DNA of 64,000 bases from Morella rubra (taxonomy: Eukaryota; Streptophyta; Magnoliopsida; Fagales; Myricaceae): assembly GCA_003952965.2 (NCBI GenBank), contig CM025850.1, forward strand, positions 3,363,500-3,427,499. The letters are read 5' to 3'. Both the position numbers and the translations under genes were made by a program. The number at the start of each line of letters is the position of its first letter. Position 1 is the first letter of the stretch. Under the pieces are notes generated by a model, which worked only from the letters and a program-made list of their open reading frames with translations, was not told the origin of the DNA and searched no databases. Shown piece by piece: positions 24,522 to 36,330 of this stretch.

Positions 24522-24796
24522 CTTGAAACTAAGCGATTTTAAAACCAAATTGTTGAAGCTAAAAAATAGCAAAATTTTGGATGATCAACAATAATCTCCC
24601 AAGAAATGCCAAAATTTCCGATCATGACTTAAAACCTAACAGATTCGGTTAGTGGTGGATAAGAAAAGAAATCATGAATTACACTACTGTACGTGTATAC
24701 CACTAATCAATGGAGATCGTGCAACATTGGTTGGTTTTCATACAGTCTTATAGCATTAAGAAAAGTCAGCTAGAAAAGATGCCTAATTAGGTCTTA
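24522..24796. repeat. Dispersed ~280-bp repeat, copy 2
   Basis: Homologous to 23316-23592 and 29858-30128. It lies inside the duplicated block. Confidence 0.8.
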
Positions 24797-25946
24797 TAAT
24801 TATTGGACAATGAGTATAAAGTGTCTAACATTGATAGTTGGTGTGTGAAAAATTGTCTAAAAATTTAAAAAAATGTACAAAGTGACTAATATTAGTAGTT
24901 AGAGATTGCAATATCTTAAAAGTGGTAGTTTATGATATAAAATACAAAATATATAATAGTTAGTGGATATATTTTCTGCTTTTTTTTTACATAAACATAG
25001 GAACTTATTGAATATGCATAGACTTGTTTAATAATGTTAGTAGTTCGCCCCCAACTAAAACTTCCTAGGTCGGCCACTGGTTTTAGAAATTGGAAACTAA
25101 CTCAAATTGATACACGAAACTAGCTATTGCACGTACAAAGTGATGGACCTCCCCCTCTCCCCTTTGCTTTTCCTAGTCCTTTCTTAAATTTAGGGACTCT
25201 GCCTTTTACACCACCTTTTCGCCGGGGGTTACGCAACACTCATTTTTGTTGACCTTAGACTGATTATGTTCATTGCATCTCAATTTAAAAAATTTGTTTT
25301 GGAAGGTTCCTTACGCTTCTTTTAACTAAGAAACAAAGAAAGTCAACCGTTCATCTTTGCAGGTTGGGCTTCTTCCTAACCCTTGATTGTGTTGATCAAC
25401 TTTTCTTTATATGTTTTGTTGATTTTTCTTTTTTTTTTTCTAATTGGATGTTTGAGTTGAGTATTTTAATTAATCTCGAAATTTGTACAATTTTACTATT
25501 TTATACAAATGGAGCAATTATTAGGTCAAAACCTTGATTGTCTCAAAAGTTTAGTAACATAAAAAAAATTTTAAACTTAAAACCTTAAAAACAAAATATT
25601 ATCCATCTCCAAACATTAACCAACAGGTCAACTCCTTTGGAAGAGTTCTGATTTAGGCCCAGAGAATGACTTCTTATTTTCTCTTTGATATTTTCGTTAA
25701 AAAGTTTTGGTAGACTTCGTTCAAACTTAAAAGCCCAACTAGAGAAACTTAGAAGTCCGTGACGCTCTTCGGCCCAGAAGAGCCCATTACATTTTTAGTG
25801 CAGTTATCACATTTCTATAAAGAAACTTCATGTGAAGCAGGCCCAATTCGTTCAACTATTTTATTCTTTTGAGCAGTTTTTCTACTCGACACGAAGCTGA
25901 TGCTTCCCATGCCTCAATTGGTTTGCACATGACAGCAGGTACAAAC

Positions 25947-26121
25947 TATATTTTTGAGGCCTTTGTTCGTTAAAATTTTAGAGAATGTTTTTAAAATTTT
26001 AATTTATTAAAATTTATAAAATATAAAATATAAAATATATATATATATAAATTAAAAATTTTATAATATATTTATTTTACTAAAAATTTCAACGTTTCAA
26101 AATATCGGAAAAAGAAACGTA
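25947..26121. other. 175-bp AT-rich insertion present in one promoter copy only
   Basis: In copy 1 the words GGTACAAAC and CTTTGTCAG are separated by about 175 bp of AT-rich DNA. In copy 2 (about 31461-31482) they are nearly adjacent. No clear terminal inverted repeat or target duplication was found, so this may be an insertion here or a deletion in the other copy. It lies about 125-300 bp upstream of the gene D start. Confidence 0.6.
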
Positions 26122-26244
26122 CCTTTGTCAGCATTCGAAAAGGACAATGTCAGGGTAAGCCAGGCGTTACTTTGCTTTTCCTCTCTCCAGTCTCTGTTGT
26201 CGAACGAGTAGCGAAGGCTTGGGTTTTCTCTTCCTCAGATCTCC

Positions 26245-28592
26245 ATGGAGACAGAAGCAGAAGTACCAGTCAACTTTGGCAAATCCATCATAGTGCCTAG
26301 TGTTCAGGAGCTGGCCAAGGAACCCATCATCAAAATTCCACCTCGGTATGTGCGAGATGATCAGGACCCTCAGACGGTCTCCGATGACTCATCCCTCCCA
26401 TCGGTGCCGGTTATCCATCTTGAGAGACTGGTTGTTGAAGATTCTTTGAGTTCTGAATTGGAGAAGCTGCACTCTGCTTGCAAAGACTGGGGATTCTTCC
26501 AGGTAGGCGCTGGGCCAAGCTAAACCCTGAAATTTGTGCCTCCAAACAGCACCTAAGGTCAAGATATCCTGCAGGCCTCGGGCTAGATAGAGAGACTACT
26601 AGGACCTAACTATTCTTTATTCAAGAATTACTATTTATATTTTCTTCTCTGATTAAAAAAAAAAAAAGACACTAGAGGAAAGAATTTGATATTAATACTT
26701 ACCCCCCATTTTTTTTCCAAAATATTTTAGGTAATTAGCACTGTGATTAGTATTTTTAAATACTTTTTTCACGAGTTAATTTTGTACTTTGTACTCATAT
26801 TTTAGACTATATGTTTATTAGCTAAAATTTTAGCTTAATATAATAACTACAAAATAAATTAAATTATTTATTTTTACTTTTTTTACCAAATTAAATATTC
26901 AAAATTTTAACAATTAAACACCATCATCACGTAACATATCGCAGAAATTGATTTTTTAAAAAACGAAATGACATTTAAATGTAACTATTAGACTTTTTTA
27001 AAGATATAATTGACCTTTTGTATTACAAGAAACGTAAATTTTCAATACAAAGTGCAAAAATACTAGGGAGTTGGTGTGTAAAAAGTGTTTTTTTTTTTTC
27101 CCGAGAAATATGTTCTTCTTGTGTTAAGTGACTTAACTGCAGGTTGTAAACCATGGAGTTAGTACTTCATTGCTCGAAGAATTAAGGACAGAGGTGGAGA
27201 GTTTTTTCAGACTTCCCTATGAAGAAAAGAAGAAGCTTTGGCAACAGCCTGACAATCATGAGGGATTTGGGCAGCTGCTTGTGGTTTCAGAGGACCAGAA
27301 GCTAGACTGGTCGGACATGTTCTACATAACCACTCTTCCGCTCAATCTAAGAAGGAGTGATCTATTTGACAAACTTCCCCTAAAGCTCAGGTTTCTCGAT
27401 CCCTTCAGATAGGATATAAAAGCACTAGTTAGAGTTATAAGGCACGAACTTCATTTCAGTTCAACTTTATCTTTATATTGCAGAAACACCTTGCAAGCTT
27501 ACTTCATGGAAATGAAAAAGCTGGCCATAGCAATCTTAGGTCACATGGCAAAATCTTTGAAGATGGATCCTGAGGAAATGAGAGAGCTGTTTGGTGAGGG
27601 AGTGCAGTCGGTGAGGATGAATTACTATCCTCCATGCCCTGAGGCAGATAAGACCATTGGATTCAGTCCTCATTCTGATGCCGTTGCTCTAACAATTCTC
27701 TTTCAGCTTAATGAAACTGAAGGCCTCCAAATCCGAAAGGATGGTAGATGGGTTGCTGTTAAACCTCTTCCAAATGCTTTGGTAGTCAACATTGGAGATA
27801 TCATGGAGGTGCTAACTACAATATAGCTTAAACTTAATCAAAACAGAAGTTTAAGACTGCTTGAGTAATCCATGAAACCTCAGGGATTAAGAAGCTACAA
27901 AATGAGTTACCAGAATAGTACTGCAGTAGCCAAGAATGTGAAAACTACTTATTCAGTTGGAACCAAAAAAATGTGTCACAACCCTACAGAAAATACAATT
28001 GTTTGTCTTCCCCCTGTTTGTCTTAGCCTAATTGCCAAAGCCATTTCAAGATAGCAAGCATGTGTGCGTTGAGCTCCCTTGAACCAGATCACAAGAATGT
28101 AGGAAAATGGCTATTAGAATGAGATGAATGGCTTGGTTATGTTATTCTTGCGTATTAGCTGCTTCTTACAGGTTCTGGAACCTGTTCTATCCAGCAAGGG
28201 CATCAGACATGCAGGATTTTATCAATTATCCGAAATATTTCGGAAGCTATGTTAGGGCCTTATCGATTTTGTTTCCTTCCTATGAAGTTGACATTCGATA
28301 TTAAGATTTCCTATTTGCACTGCAGATTATGAGTAATGGCGTCTATCGGAGCATCGAGCATCGAGCAACAGTAAACCCAACTAAAGAGAGGCTCTCCATA
28401 GCAACGTTTTATAGTTCCAATCTAGATTCAGAGTTGGGCCCAGCACCTAGCCTTCTTGGCCCTCAAAACCGGCCAATTTTTCGGCGAGTACCAGTGGAGA
28501 AGTATTTCAAAGAATTTTTTGAAAAGAAGCTAAATGGTAAGTCATACCTTCATTTCATGAGAACAGAAAATGGAGAAGGGGACACATGTTAG
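26245..28592 (+). CDS. 2-oxoglutarate/Fe(II)-dependent dioxygenase, SRG1-like (gene D)
   Basis: Four plus-strand exons: 26245-26502, 27143-27390, 27484-27808 and 28326-28592, all with GT-AG introns. They encode 365 residues. The N-terminus carries the SRG1 signature (VPSVQELAKEP, IPPRYVRDDQDP, WGFFQ, VVNHGVSTSLLEE). The catalytic domain has MNYYPPC, the iron ligands H232/D234 (PHSDAVALT) and H289 (IEHRATVN), and R299-x-S301 for 2-oxoglutarate. Phases and exon lengths 2-4 match genes A-C, but the sequence is clearly more divergent and the gene points the opposite way, head-to-head with gene C across 7.3 kb. It is more canonical at the N-terminus than A or B. The frame is open and intact, so it is probably functional. 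The substrate is unknown. Its upstream 2.2 kb is duplicated at 29.3-31.5 kb without a coding sequence following. Confidence 0.94.
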
Positions 28593-29322
28593 AGTGTGCG
28601 GGGACTTGAGTAGCCGCATAGGTGATGGCAAGAATTTGGTTCTCATTGCTCTATCTTCTTCTGTGATGGAGAGTAAATTTAATAAACTTTCTTAAGAATA
28701 ATGACAAGAAATATACCAATTTCTGCAATAATCTCCTTCTTCATGATCCCTCCTGTTTGTTGTTCCTGCTAAGAAGGCACAAAGAGTTAAAAAGGACTCT
28801 GCATCTTGCAGAAGTTTATTTGCTATCGCTCTAATTGAACATGTCGACCCCCCATGGCTCATGACCACAACACAATCGTGTTCAATTAAGCTTGGGCTTA
28901 TCATGTCACCTGACACCTCGGTCTCTACATTTGAACTTGTGTGCTTCTGATGGGCCCCAAAAGCTTAGTCCTCTCTGGTGTCAAAGGTCTAAAGCTCAAA
29001 GAGAATGTCAAAGTTGGCATCTTGCAAAACACAGCACTCCTCTTCTTAAAGAAGCAATAGGGCTCACCTGTCTCTTTTCTTTCTGTAGCTTAAAATCAAA
29101 GTTTCTGCTCTAAAACCACAGCTTGTGGATATTTAGAGAATAACCGCATAAGAAATACCTCTTATGCCAGAGTTGTTTGGATTTTGGCTACAAATAGAAG
29201 TCTTCTGAGTCTGTCTTCTCCTGCTGCCTATCTGTGTAACGTGGGCTATGCTGTTAGATGGCGGTCATGAGACGATAATAGGTGCCATTGAAGAAAATTA
29301 TGGAGCTAGAATGCCACACTAT
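28593..29322. other. 3' flank of gene D
   Basis: About 730 bp up to the second promoter-block copy. An AATAAA-like polyadenylation context is present near 28680. No gene was recognised. Confidence 0.5.
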
Positions 29323-29857
29323 GTCCGGACCTGTATTGGATAGTGTGCCAAAATGCCACCCTTTTGTTATGGAGCTGGTATCAATTGATAGGAATACACT
29401 TCCATTTATTAAGTTTTAGAGATTTAACTCATTACACCATAAACTATTTGTTTCGACACACTGTAATATAAATTACTTGTTTTGACACATTAATGAACCA
29501 GAAAACTACTTTGCATCATATGTCAACCTCTCAATCACAAAATGAATTGACAACACGGATACCCTCAACATTGCAAAGTGGGTTAGGGTCGTTATCATTA
29601 TTTTAGTCTAGTTTGATGGAAGGTGCAAAGTATATAAGATTGGTAGTTAAAGAGTGCAATGTGTTAAAACTATTAATTTATGGTGTAATGTATGATCAAA
29701 TTCCTAATAGACTAAAATGACAATAATGTCTTTCACACACTTTGCATATATTTAAGATATTATTATAAATTCATTAAATTATTAGGAATACTATTATTTG
29801 ACAAATGGTGTAAAGTGTCTAACATTGATAGTTGATGCGTGTAAAAATGTTCATGAC

Positions 29858-30128
29858 TTGAAACTAGGCAATTTTAAAACTAGATTGTTGAAGCTAAGAA
29901 ATAGCAAAATTTTGGATGATCAACAATAATCTCCCAAGAAATGCCAAAATTTCCGATCATGACTTAAAACCTAACAAATTAGGTTAGTGGTGGATAAGAA
30001 AAGAAATCATGAATTACACTACTGTACGTGTATACCACTAATCAATGGAGATCGTGCAACATTGGTTGGTTTTCATACAGTCTTATAGCATTGAGAAAAG
30101 TCAGCTCGAAAAGATGCCTAATTAGGTC
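29858..30128. repeat. Dispersed ~280-bp repeat, copy 3
   Basis: Homologous to 23316-23592 and 24522-24796. It lies within the second block copy. Confidence 0.8.
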
Positions 30129-30394
30129 TTATAATTATTGGACAATGAGTATAAAGTGTTTAATATCGATAGTTGTGATGTGAAAAAGTGTCTAAAAATT
30201 TAACAAAATGTGCAAAGTGACTAACATTAGTAGATTAGAGGCTACAATATCTTAAAAGTAGTAGTTTATGATATAAAATGCAAAATATATAATAGTTAGT
30301 GGGTATATTTTCTCCTTTTTTTTAACATAAACATAGGAACTTATTGAATATGCATAGACTTGTTTAATAATGTTAGTAGTTCTCCCCCAACTAA

Positions 30395-30573
30395 GGGTTT
30401 GTTCGGTTAAAAAAAATCCTCAGGATTTTTTTGAATTCTCTACAAAATTTCTACAACCAAACATATTTTAACACATAAAAATAACTAAAACACGCATACC
30501 AATAAAGTTAACATCACTAAAAATTCTCAAAACATAAAAAAATTCTAAAAAAACACCACAACCGAACAACCTC
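30395..30573. mobile_element. PIF/Harbinger (Tourist)-like MITE with intact empty site in the paralogous block
   Basis: A 179-bp element is flanked by TAA direct repeats (30392-30394 and 30574-30576). Its terminal inverted repeats are GGGTTTGTTCGGTT and AACCGAACAACCTC (12 of 14 pair). The paralogous block at 25050-25060 reads CCAACTAAAACTTCC with one TAA and no element, which is a clean pre-insertion site. The element is AT-rich and non-coding. It therefore inserted after the block duplicated. Confidence 0.88.
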
Positions 30574-31516
30574 TAAAACTTCCTAGGTCGGCCACTGGTT
30601 TTAGAAATTGGAAACTAACTCAAATTGATCCACGAAACTAGCTATTGCACGTACAAAGTGATGGACCTCCCCCTCTCCCCTTTGCTTTTCCTAGTCCTTT
30701 CTTAAATTTAGGGACTCTGCCTTTTACACCACCTTTTCGCCGGGGGTTACGCAACATTCATTTTTGATGACCTTAGACTGATTATGTTCATTGCATCTCA
30801 ATTTAAAAAATTTGTTTTGGAAGGTTCCATACGCTTCTTTTAACTAAGAAACAAAGAAAGTCAACCGTTCATCTTTGCAGGTTGGGCTTCTTCCTAACCC
30901 TTGATTATGTTGGTCAATTTTTCTTTATATGTTTTGTTGATTTTTCTTCTTTTTTTCTAATTGCATGTTTGAGGCATCTAATGAGTATTTTAATTAATCT
31001 CGAAATTTGTACAATTTTACTATTTTATACAAAAGGAGCAATTATGAGGTCAAAACTTGATAGCTTCAAAAGTTTAGTAACACTTAAAAAATTTTTTTAA
31101 ACTTAAAACCTTAAAAACAAAATATTATCCATCTCCAAACATTAACCACTAGTCAACTCCTTTGAAAGAGTTCTGATTTAGGCCCAGAGAAGGACTTCTT
31201 ATTTTCTCTTTGATATTTTCGTTAAAAAGTTTTGGTAGACTTCATTCAAACTTAAAAGCCCAACTAGAGAAACTTAGAAGTCCGTGACGCTCTTCGGCCC
31301 AGAAGAGCCCATTATATTTTTAGTGTAGTTATCACATTTCTATAAAGAAACTTCATGTGAAGCAGGCCCAATTCTCAACTATTTTTATTCTTTTGAGCAG
31401 TTTTTCTACTCGACACGAAGCTGATGCTTCCCATGCCTCAATTGGTCTGCACATGACACCAGGTACAAACCAAACTTTGTCAGGATTCGAAAGGACATTG
31501 TCAGGGTAAGCCAGGC

Positions 31517-31619
31517 NNNNNNNNNNNNNNNNNNNNNNNNNNNNNNNNNNNNNNNNNNNNNNNNNNNNNNNNNNNNNNNNNNNNNNNNNNNNNNNNNNNN
31601 NNNNNNNNNNNNNNNNNNN
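31517..31619. other. Assembly gap (103 N)
   Basis: A run of 103 N between the orphan promoter block and the CACTA element. It may hide the CACTA 3' terminus, the 5' half of the interrupted resistance gene and/or dioxygenase coding sequence. Confidence 0.99.
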
Positions 31620-31638
31620 CTTATTAAAATACGCATGC

Positions 31639-32281
31639 ATTCGGTTACGGTGCGTTCGACCCATCCGTCCTCACGTCCTCATGACGGGTGTAGTCAAGGT
31701 CGAAGTGGTCCTGCATAAGTACCAAAACATACAATATTACAATGATAAAAGAAATGCTTAACCAAAAATTCTATGTTTACGAGTTTAATCATACCAACAC
31801 CCGATCCATAATGTACTCCTTCACTTCTGCAGGAACATCGACCCACTTGTTAACAGAGATTGGAATCAGCCCTCGGACCAACATTCCAATCTTCGTCGAT
31901 AGGTGGCAGCAGTGGAAGACACTCCTCCACACTCTCCCTCGGGATATGCACCGATAGTTTCCGGACCCGGACCCAAGACTCTTCTCCAAACTGACCCCAC
32001 GTGTCCTACCTCGCCCACGTTTAGAAGCTGATGTCGCTACATAAAATTAAAATTAACAAAGTTAGTCGTCGGTTAACTTAAAAAAATTGAAATATAACTT
32101 AGAATAATTTCTTACATGCACAACTACTAGGACAAGCTGGCGTGCCTTGACTCATGCCTTCATTCACTCTCGGAGAAGGAGCGCTCGGGGTAGGACTCGG
32201 GATCAGACTCATACTAAGCGGAAGTAACTGAAGAAATTCTCGTCCACGCTTCATTTCACCGTAGAAGTTGTGACATAACAA
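31639..32281 (-). pseudogene. CACTA second ORF, plant transposase (Ptta/En/Spm)-like fragment
   Basis: Minus-strand frames around 31789-31989 contain LVRGLIPISVNKWVDVPAEV, resembling the conserved x-LVR-x-IPI-W-VP region of plant Ptta/En/Spm transposase-family proteins. The preceding frame (32099-32281) carries a serine/proline-rich linker (SLIPSPTPSAPSPRVNEG). The segments are in different frames and truncated by the gap. The product would be the accessory DNA-binding protein of a CACTA element. The family assignment is moderate. Confidence 0.5.
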
Positions 32282-32515
32282 AATAAACGATAAAGATATG
32301 GTAAAAGAGACAATAACAGTAAAAATAGTTCAGCAAACATCAACATTACAAAGAAAATATACATGAAAGAAATTATTAATCAGAATCCGATTCTTGCACG
32401 TTATCGCCCGATGCCTCATCCTCAGTAGAGTCGCTATCACTTTCGAACGAATCTTTGTCCCACTTTCTTCGCTATTTTCTTCAATTTCTGCTTCATCCCC
32501 CTCGAAACATCATTA

Positions 32516-35500
32516 CTATCTATACGTCTTTTTTTTCCGCCGATCAATTGCCTCAGAAGCTTGGATAACGTTTGGCGTAACGTCATCCCTCCGTAGTGGA
32601 TTAAGGTTAAACTGTTGGAAGTCTATAAACAAGTCAATGGCATCGTCCTCTTGATACGCTTCATTCGCGATGGCTGCTCCCGATTCAACGTTTACATCAA
32701 CTTCACCATCCGGATCCAGGCCGGGAATGTCATATGCATTTCTACAAGACAACTTCTGCACGACTCGCCATGTAGGTCCATGCAGATTATCAACTAGATA
32801 AAACACTTGACTTGCTTGATTAGCCAAAACAAATGGATCTTCTAAGTACCACAGTCGGGAAGTGTTTATGCTCTTAAAGTTCTCGTCGATACGAATTCCA
32901 TGGTGATCTCCGACGTCCACCAATCACACTTAAACAAATATACATTATTTTCCCGCAAGTTTTGCATGGCATAAATGTCTACAAGCCTTTCGTAAAATTC
33001 TATTGGATTTCCCTCATGTGATCCCAGTACTACAATACCACTGTTCTGAGTTCTCCGACGTTCTTCCGTTGTACTGTATGATATCTACATCCGTTCATAA
33101 CACATGCAGAATAACGCATCACTCGTGTATCAGGCCCACGTGCCAATGAATACAATTCATCGATCGATGTACATGGATTTTGAGAATGTAATTTTTGAAC
33201 CTACAACAATATATTAGAAGGTCATTAAAAACAAAGACACAAAATTAATTTGAATTATTTGTCAATAACACTTACTCGCCCTAAGAACCAATCCGAAAAT
33301 TGTTCCTCATGCATACGAGAAATATTACCAACTCCTTGCGCGCGAAGTTCGTCCATGTGTTCACTGTAATGATAAGGTTAATCAACGACTGTATATTATA
33401 GAAAACCTATGAAATTTTATTTTACTTACTCTAAGTAGTTGCTGATGCCTTTGCAATTGTTCAGCACAAACCACCGAGCTTTCTTGAACTCTATTCGGTC
33501 TATGTCATGTCCTTTTCCAGCCCTAGCAATCTAATTCTTTGAGTGAACACATCCAATGACCTTTCTGGTATCTCCATTTTGCCGTCAGAATCGTAGTTTC
33601 GATCTCTGCGATTAAACACTGTTTCGACCCCTCGGAGGTATTGGGAACAAAATGTCAAATACTCATTCTCAATATATGCTTCTGCAATCGACCCTTCGGG
33701 ACAAGACTTATTTTTCACATTCCGTTTTGAGCGACCCATCAACCGTTCAACTGGATACATCCATCTGTATTGCACTGGTCCAGCAAGCATTGCTTCGCGC
33801 AGTAAGTGGACCGCCAAATGCATCATCATGTAAAAAAAGAGGGTGGAAAAATCATTTCAACTTGCATAAAATTATCTCGATATCTTCTGACATCCTCTGC
33901 AATACATAAATCTTCAACGTACGAAAACACAACTCTCGAAAAAAAAAACATAATTCAAATTCAGTCAATGCGCCACACACGTCTTCCTTCAACAACCCTC
34001 GGATCATCACTGGAAGAACCCTCTATAAGAACACATGACAATCATGACTTTTCATTCCAAAACCTTCAACTCATCTAGATTCACACAACGTGAAATCTCA
34101 GCTGCATAACCATCGGGAAACCTAACATCTTTTAACCACTCACAGGCCCTCCTTCACTCTTCCCAAATTAAAGTATACACCGCTTGAGGCATCAATTCAA
34201 CCCGACCGTCATGCACCAAGTGCAAGTCTTTTTTGACCCCCATTTCAGCTAAATCTCTACGTGCACCCGCTGAATCTCTGGTCTTGAACTCGATATTCAT
34301 CACCGTCCCGATCACGTTGTCACATATGTTCTTTTCGATGTGCATCACGTCCAAGTTATGCCGTAACCCTAATGTACTCCAATACGGCAGTTGAAAAAAT
34401 ATGTTCTTCTTCGTCCAATTCAAACATTCCGATGATTGTTTCTTCTTTCCCCTATTCTTCCCTACGCTTTACCAAAGATAGTCTCCCCGACATGCGTCAA
34501 TTGTTCCAATATGTCCTCACCAGTTAACTCCTCAGGCGGAAGTCTATGTTCTTCTTTCCCATTGAACGTATCTACATCATATCTCTATACATGCCCCGGT
34601 GTCAAATATCTCCTATGACCCATATAACACATTCTTCTTCCCGTACTTCAACCACTTATATTCAGTGTCTAAATTACACTTTGGACATGCCAACTTCCCA
34701 TTGGTACTCCATCCAAATAAATTGGCATATAGTGGAAAATCATTTATGGTCCACATCAAAGCTGCATGCATCTTAAATGTCGTCCCATCTGAAGCGTCAT
34801 GTGTCTCAACTCCATCTTCCCATAGTTGTTTCAACTCTTCCACTAAGGGTCGAAGATATACATCTATATCATTTCCCAGTGACTTTCGACCCGGATCAGA
34901 AGAGTCATTAGTGAAAATGAGACCTTCATACACCTCCATAGGGGTAAATTATATGGAAACACAACGACCGGCCAAATACTGTACGCATTGCTCATGTTTT
35001 CCGAACGAATTAAACCCGTCAGAAGTAAGACCAAGGCGGACGTTGTAGGCATCTTGAGCAAACCAATCGTGGTCCTTATCAAAATTCTTCCAAACCAATG
35101 AATCTGCAGGATGCCACAAACTCTCCCCATCATCGACCCGTTTTTCCTTATGCCATCTAATGTCAATTGCTACATCTTTTGTGGTAAACAAACATTTAAG
35201 TCTAGGGATTAAAGGAGAAATGATGCAACACTTTTCTGGAATTCGATTGCGCAAATCATTTTCGAATTTCCACCAGGACACCCCACATACCGGACATCTT
35301 TCTAACTCACTGTTTTCTTTCCAAAACAACACACAATCATTCTGACATGCATGGATTTTATCATAACTAAACCCAAGATCCTTTCGCAATTGTTTCGCCT
35401 CGTAATACGATCCCGGTAACGTCTCCCCCTCTGGCAACGCCTCCTTAATCAACTGTAATACCATATCAAATGCCTTAACCGACAACTTATTCTCCGACTT

Positions 35501-36053
35501 CACATGCAACAACCGGACTGTAAATGACAACTTACTAAACTTGGTACATCCAGGATACAATTCATGTTCTGCCTCTTCCCATAATTTATTAAGTGGTGTC
35601 GAAGCCTTCGGTCCCCAAGTGGGGTTTTCCTTAATATTAGGGTTCTCCGTTTCAACCTTGCCGCCCCACCATCTAATCCGGCACGAACATCGGTTAACAT
35701 TTCCTCCATTCTATCAGAGTTATCTCCCTCTAAATCATCATCACTATATGGTAAGCTCACACTGGACTCTTGACTCAACTTTGAAGTAAGTTGAATACCC
35801 TCCCCGTGAAAACACCCATGACTTATAGCTCACATCAAACCCATTAATGTATATATGATCTTCCATTTTGATCCAACACTTGAAGCATTACATTTCTGCA
35901 CTTCCGACACGGACATCTGATCCGACCCCGAGAGTCTATACAACAAGCAGCCATACCGACAAACCCACGGACCCCCTCTGCATACTTTTCACCAAACCGA
36001 TTCTTCTCGTAAACCCAACTTTTATCCATCGCCACCAATATAAAAAAATACAC
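32516..36053 (-). pseudogene. TNP2-type CACTA transposase, frameshifted
   Basis: The domains run in the standard order on the minus strand. The N-terminal transposase-associated domain begins MDKSWVYEKNRFG and has the zinc-like RCPCRKCRN (36029-35844). The tnp2 core follows in three frames: 35560-34949 (CPVCGVSWWK, LWHPADSLVWKNFD, VRLGLTSDGFN), about 35020-34900 (YSIWPVVVFPYNLP) and 34939-34613 (ALMWTINDFPLYANLFGWST, LACPKCN). LRHNLDVMHIEKNICDNVIG lies at 34423-34154. A DUF4218-like segment (EGSIAEAYIENEYLTFCSQY) lies at 33829-33500. A DUF4216-like segment (VDVGDHHGIRID, WRVVQKLS) lies at 32923-32516. At least two frameshifts near 35000 and 34930 plus stops break the protein. An intact enzyme would excise and reinsert CACTA ends in the nucleus. 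Confidence 0.88.
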
Positions 36054-36089
36054 GAATTAAGTAATTCATAAACACCCAATCATTGTAAC

Positions 36090-36330
36090 TTGACTTTAAG
36101 CCCAGCTGATAGGTCCTATCCCATTCAAGATTGTGCATTCGGAGTTGAACAGCAGTTCAACTTTTGTCCATCCATACCTGAATTTCTTAAACAGTCGCTG
36201 ACATCCAGAGTCTTCTTAATTTCTTCCAGCTGCTCGCTGACATCCGCCATATGAGCCACGACAGAATTGTTGCACAGCATTGTCACAGTGCACTCCCCAT
36301 CGAAGGCGGTGTGAGTCAAATAACAACCCA
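36090..36330. other. Unidentified CACTA-internal sequence
   Basis: A short minus-strand open frame (36125-36331) contains HMADVSEQLEEIKKTLDVSD, coiled-coil-like, but I do not recognise a family. It lies between the transposase start and the nested repeat. Confidence 0.3.

Larger units (their letters stand above)
23939..26165. repeat. Duplicated block upstream of gene D, copy 1
   Basis: Sequence from GTCCGGATCTGTATTGGATA to GTAAGCCAGGC recurs at 29323-31516 in the same orientation with high identity and several indels. It ends 79 bp before the gene D start codon, so it contains the gene D promoter. Differences include a ~175-bp segment (25947-26121) only in this copy and a MITE only in the other. 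Confidence 0.9.
29323..31516. repeat. Duplicated block, copy 2: orphan copy of the gene D promoter
   Basis: Direct-orientation copy of 23939-26165. It proceeds through the same landmarks (GGACCTCCCCCTCTCCCC, GTTGGGCTTCTTCCTAACCC, GAAGAGCCCATTA) and ends GTAAGCCAGGC exactly at the second assembly gap. On the gene D copy the start codon would be 79 bp further on. On the far side of the gap the sequence is a CACTA transposon, so the expected coding copy is either truncated or missing from the assembly. Confidence 0.9.

Noticed and set aside
28692-29113. Overlapping short ORFs 3' of gene D
   Set aside because: No motif and no splice-consistent extension; treated as the 3' flank.
31353-31664. ORFs crossing the second run of N
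   Set aside because: Open only through N; the flanking parts are promoter-block and transposon sequence.
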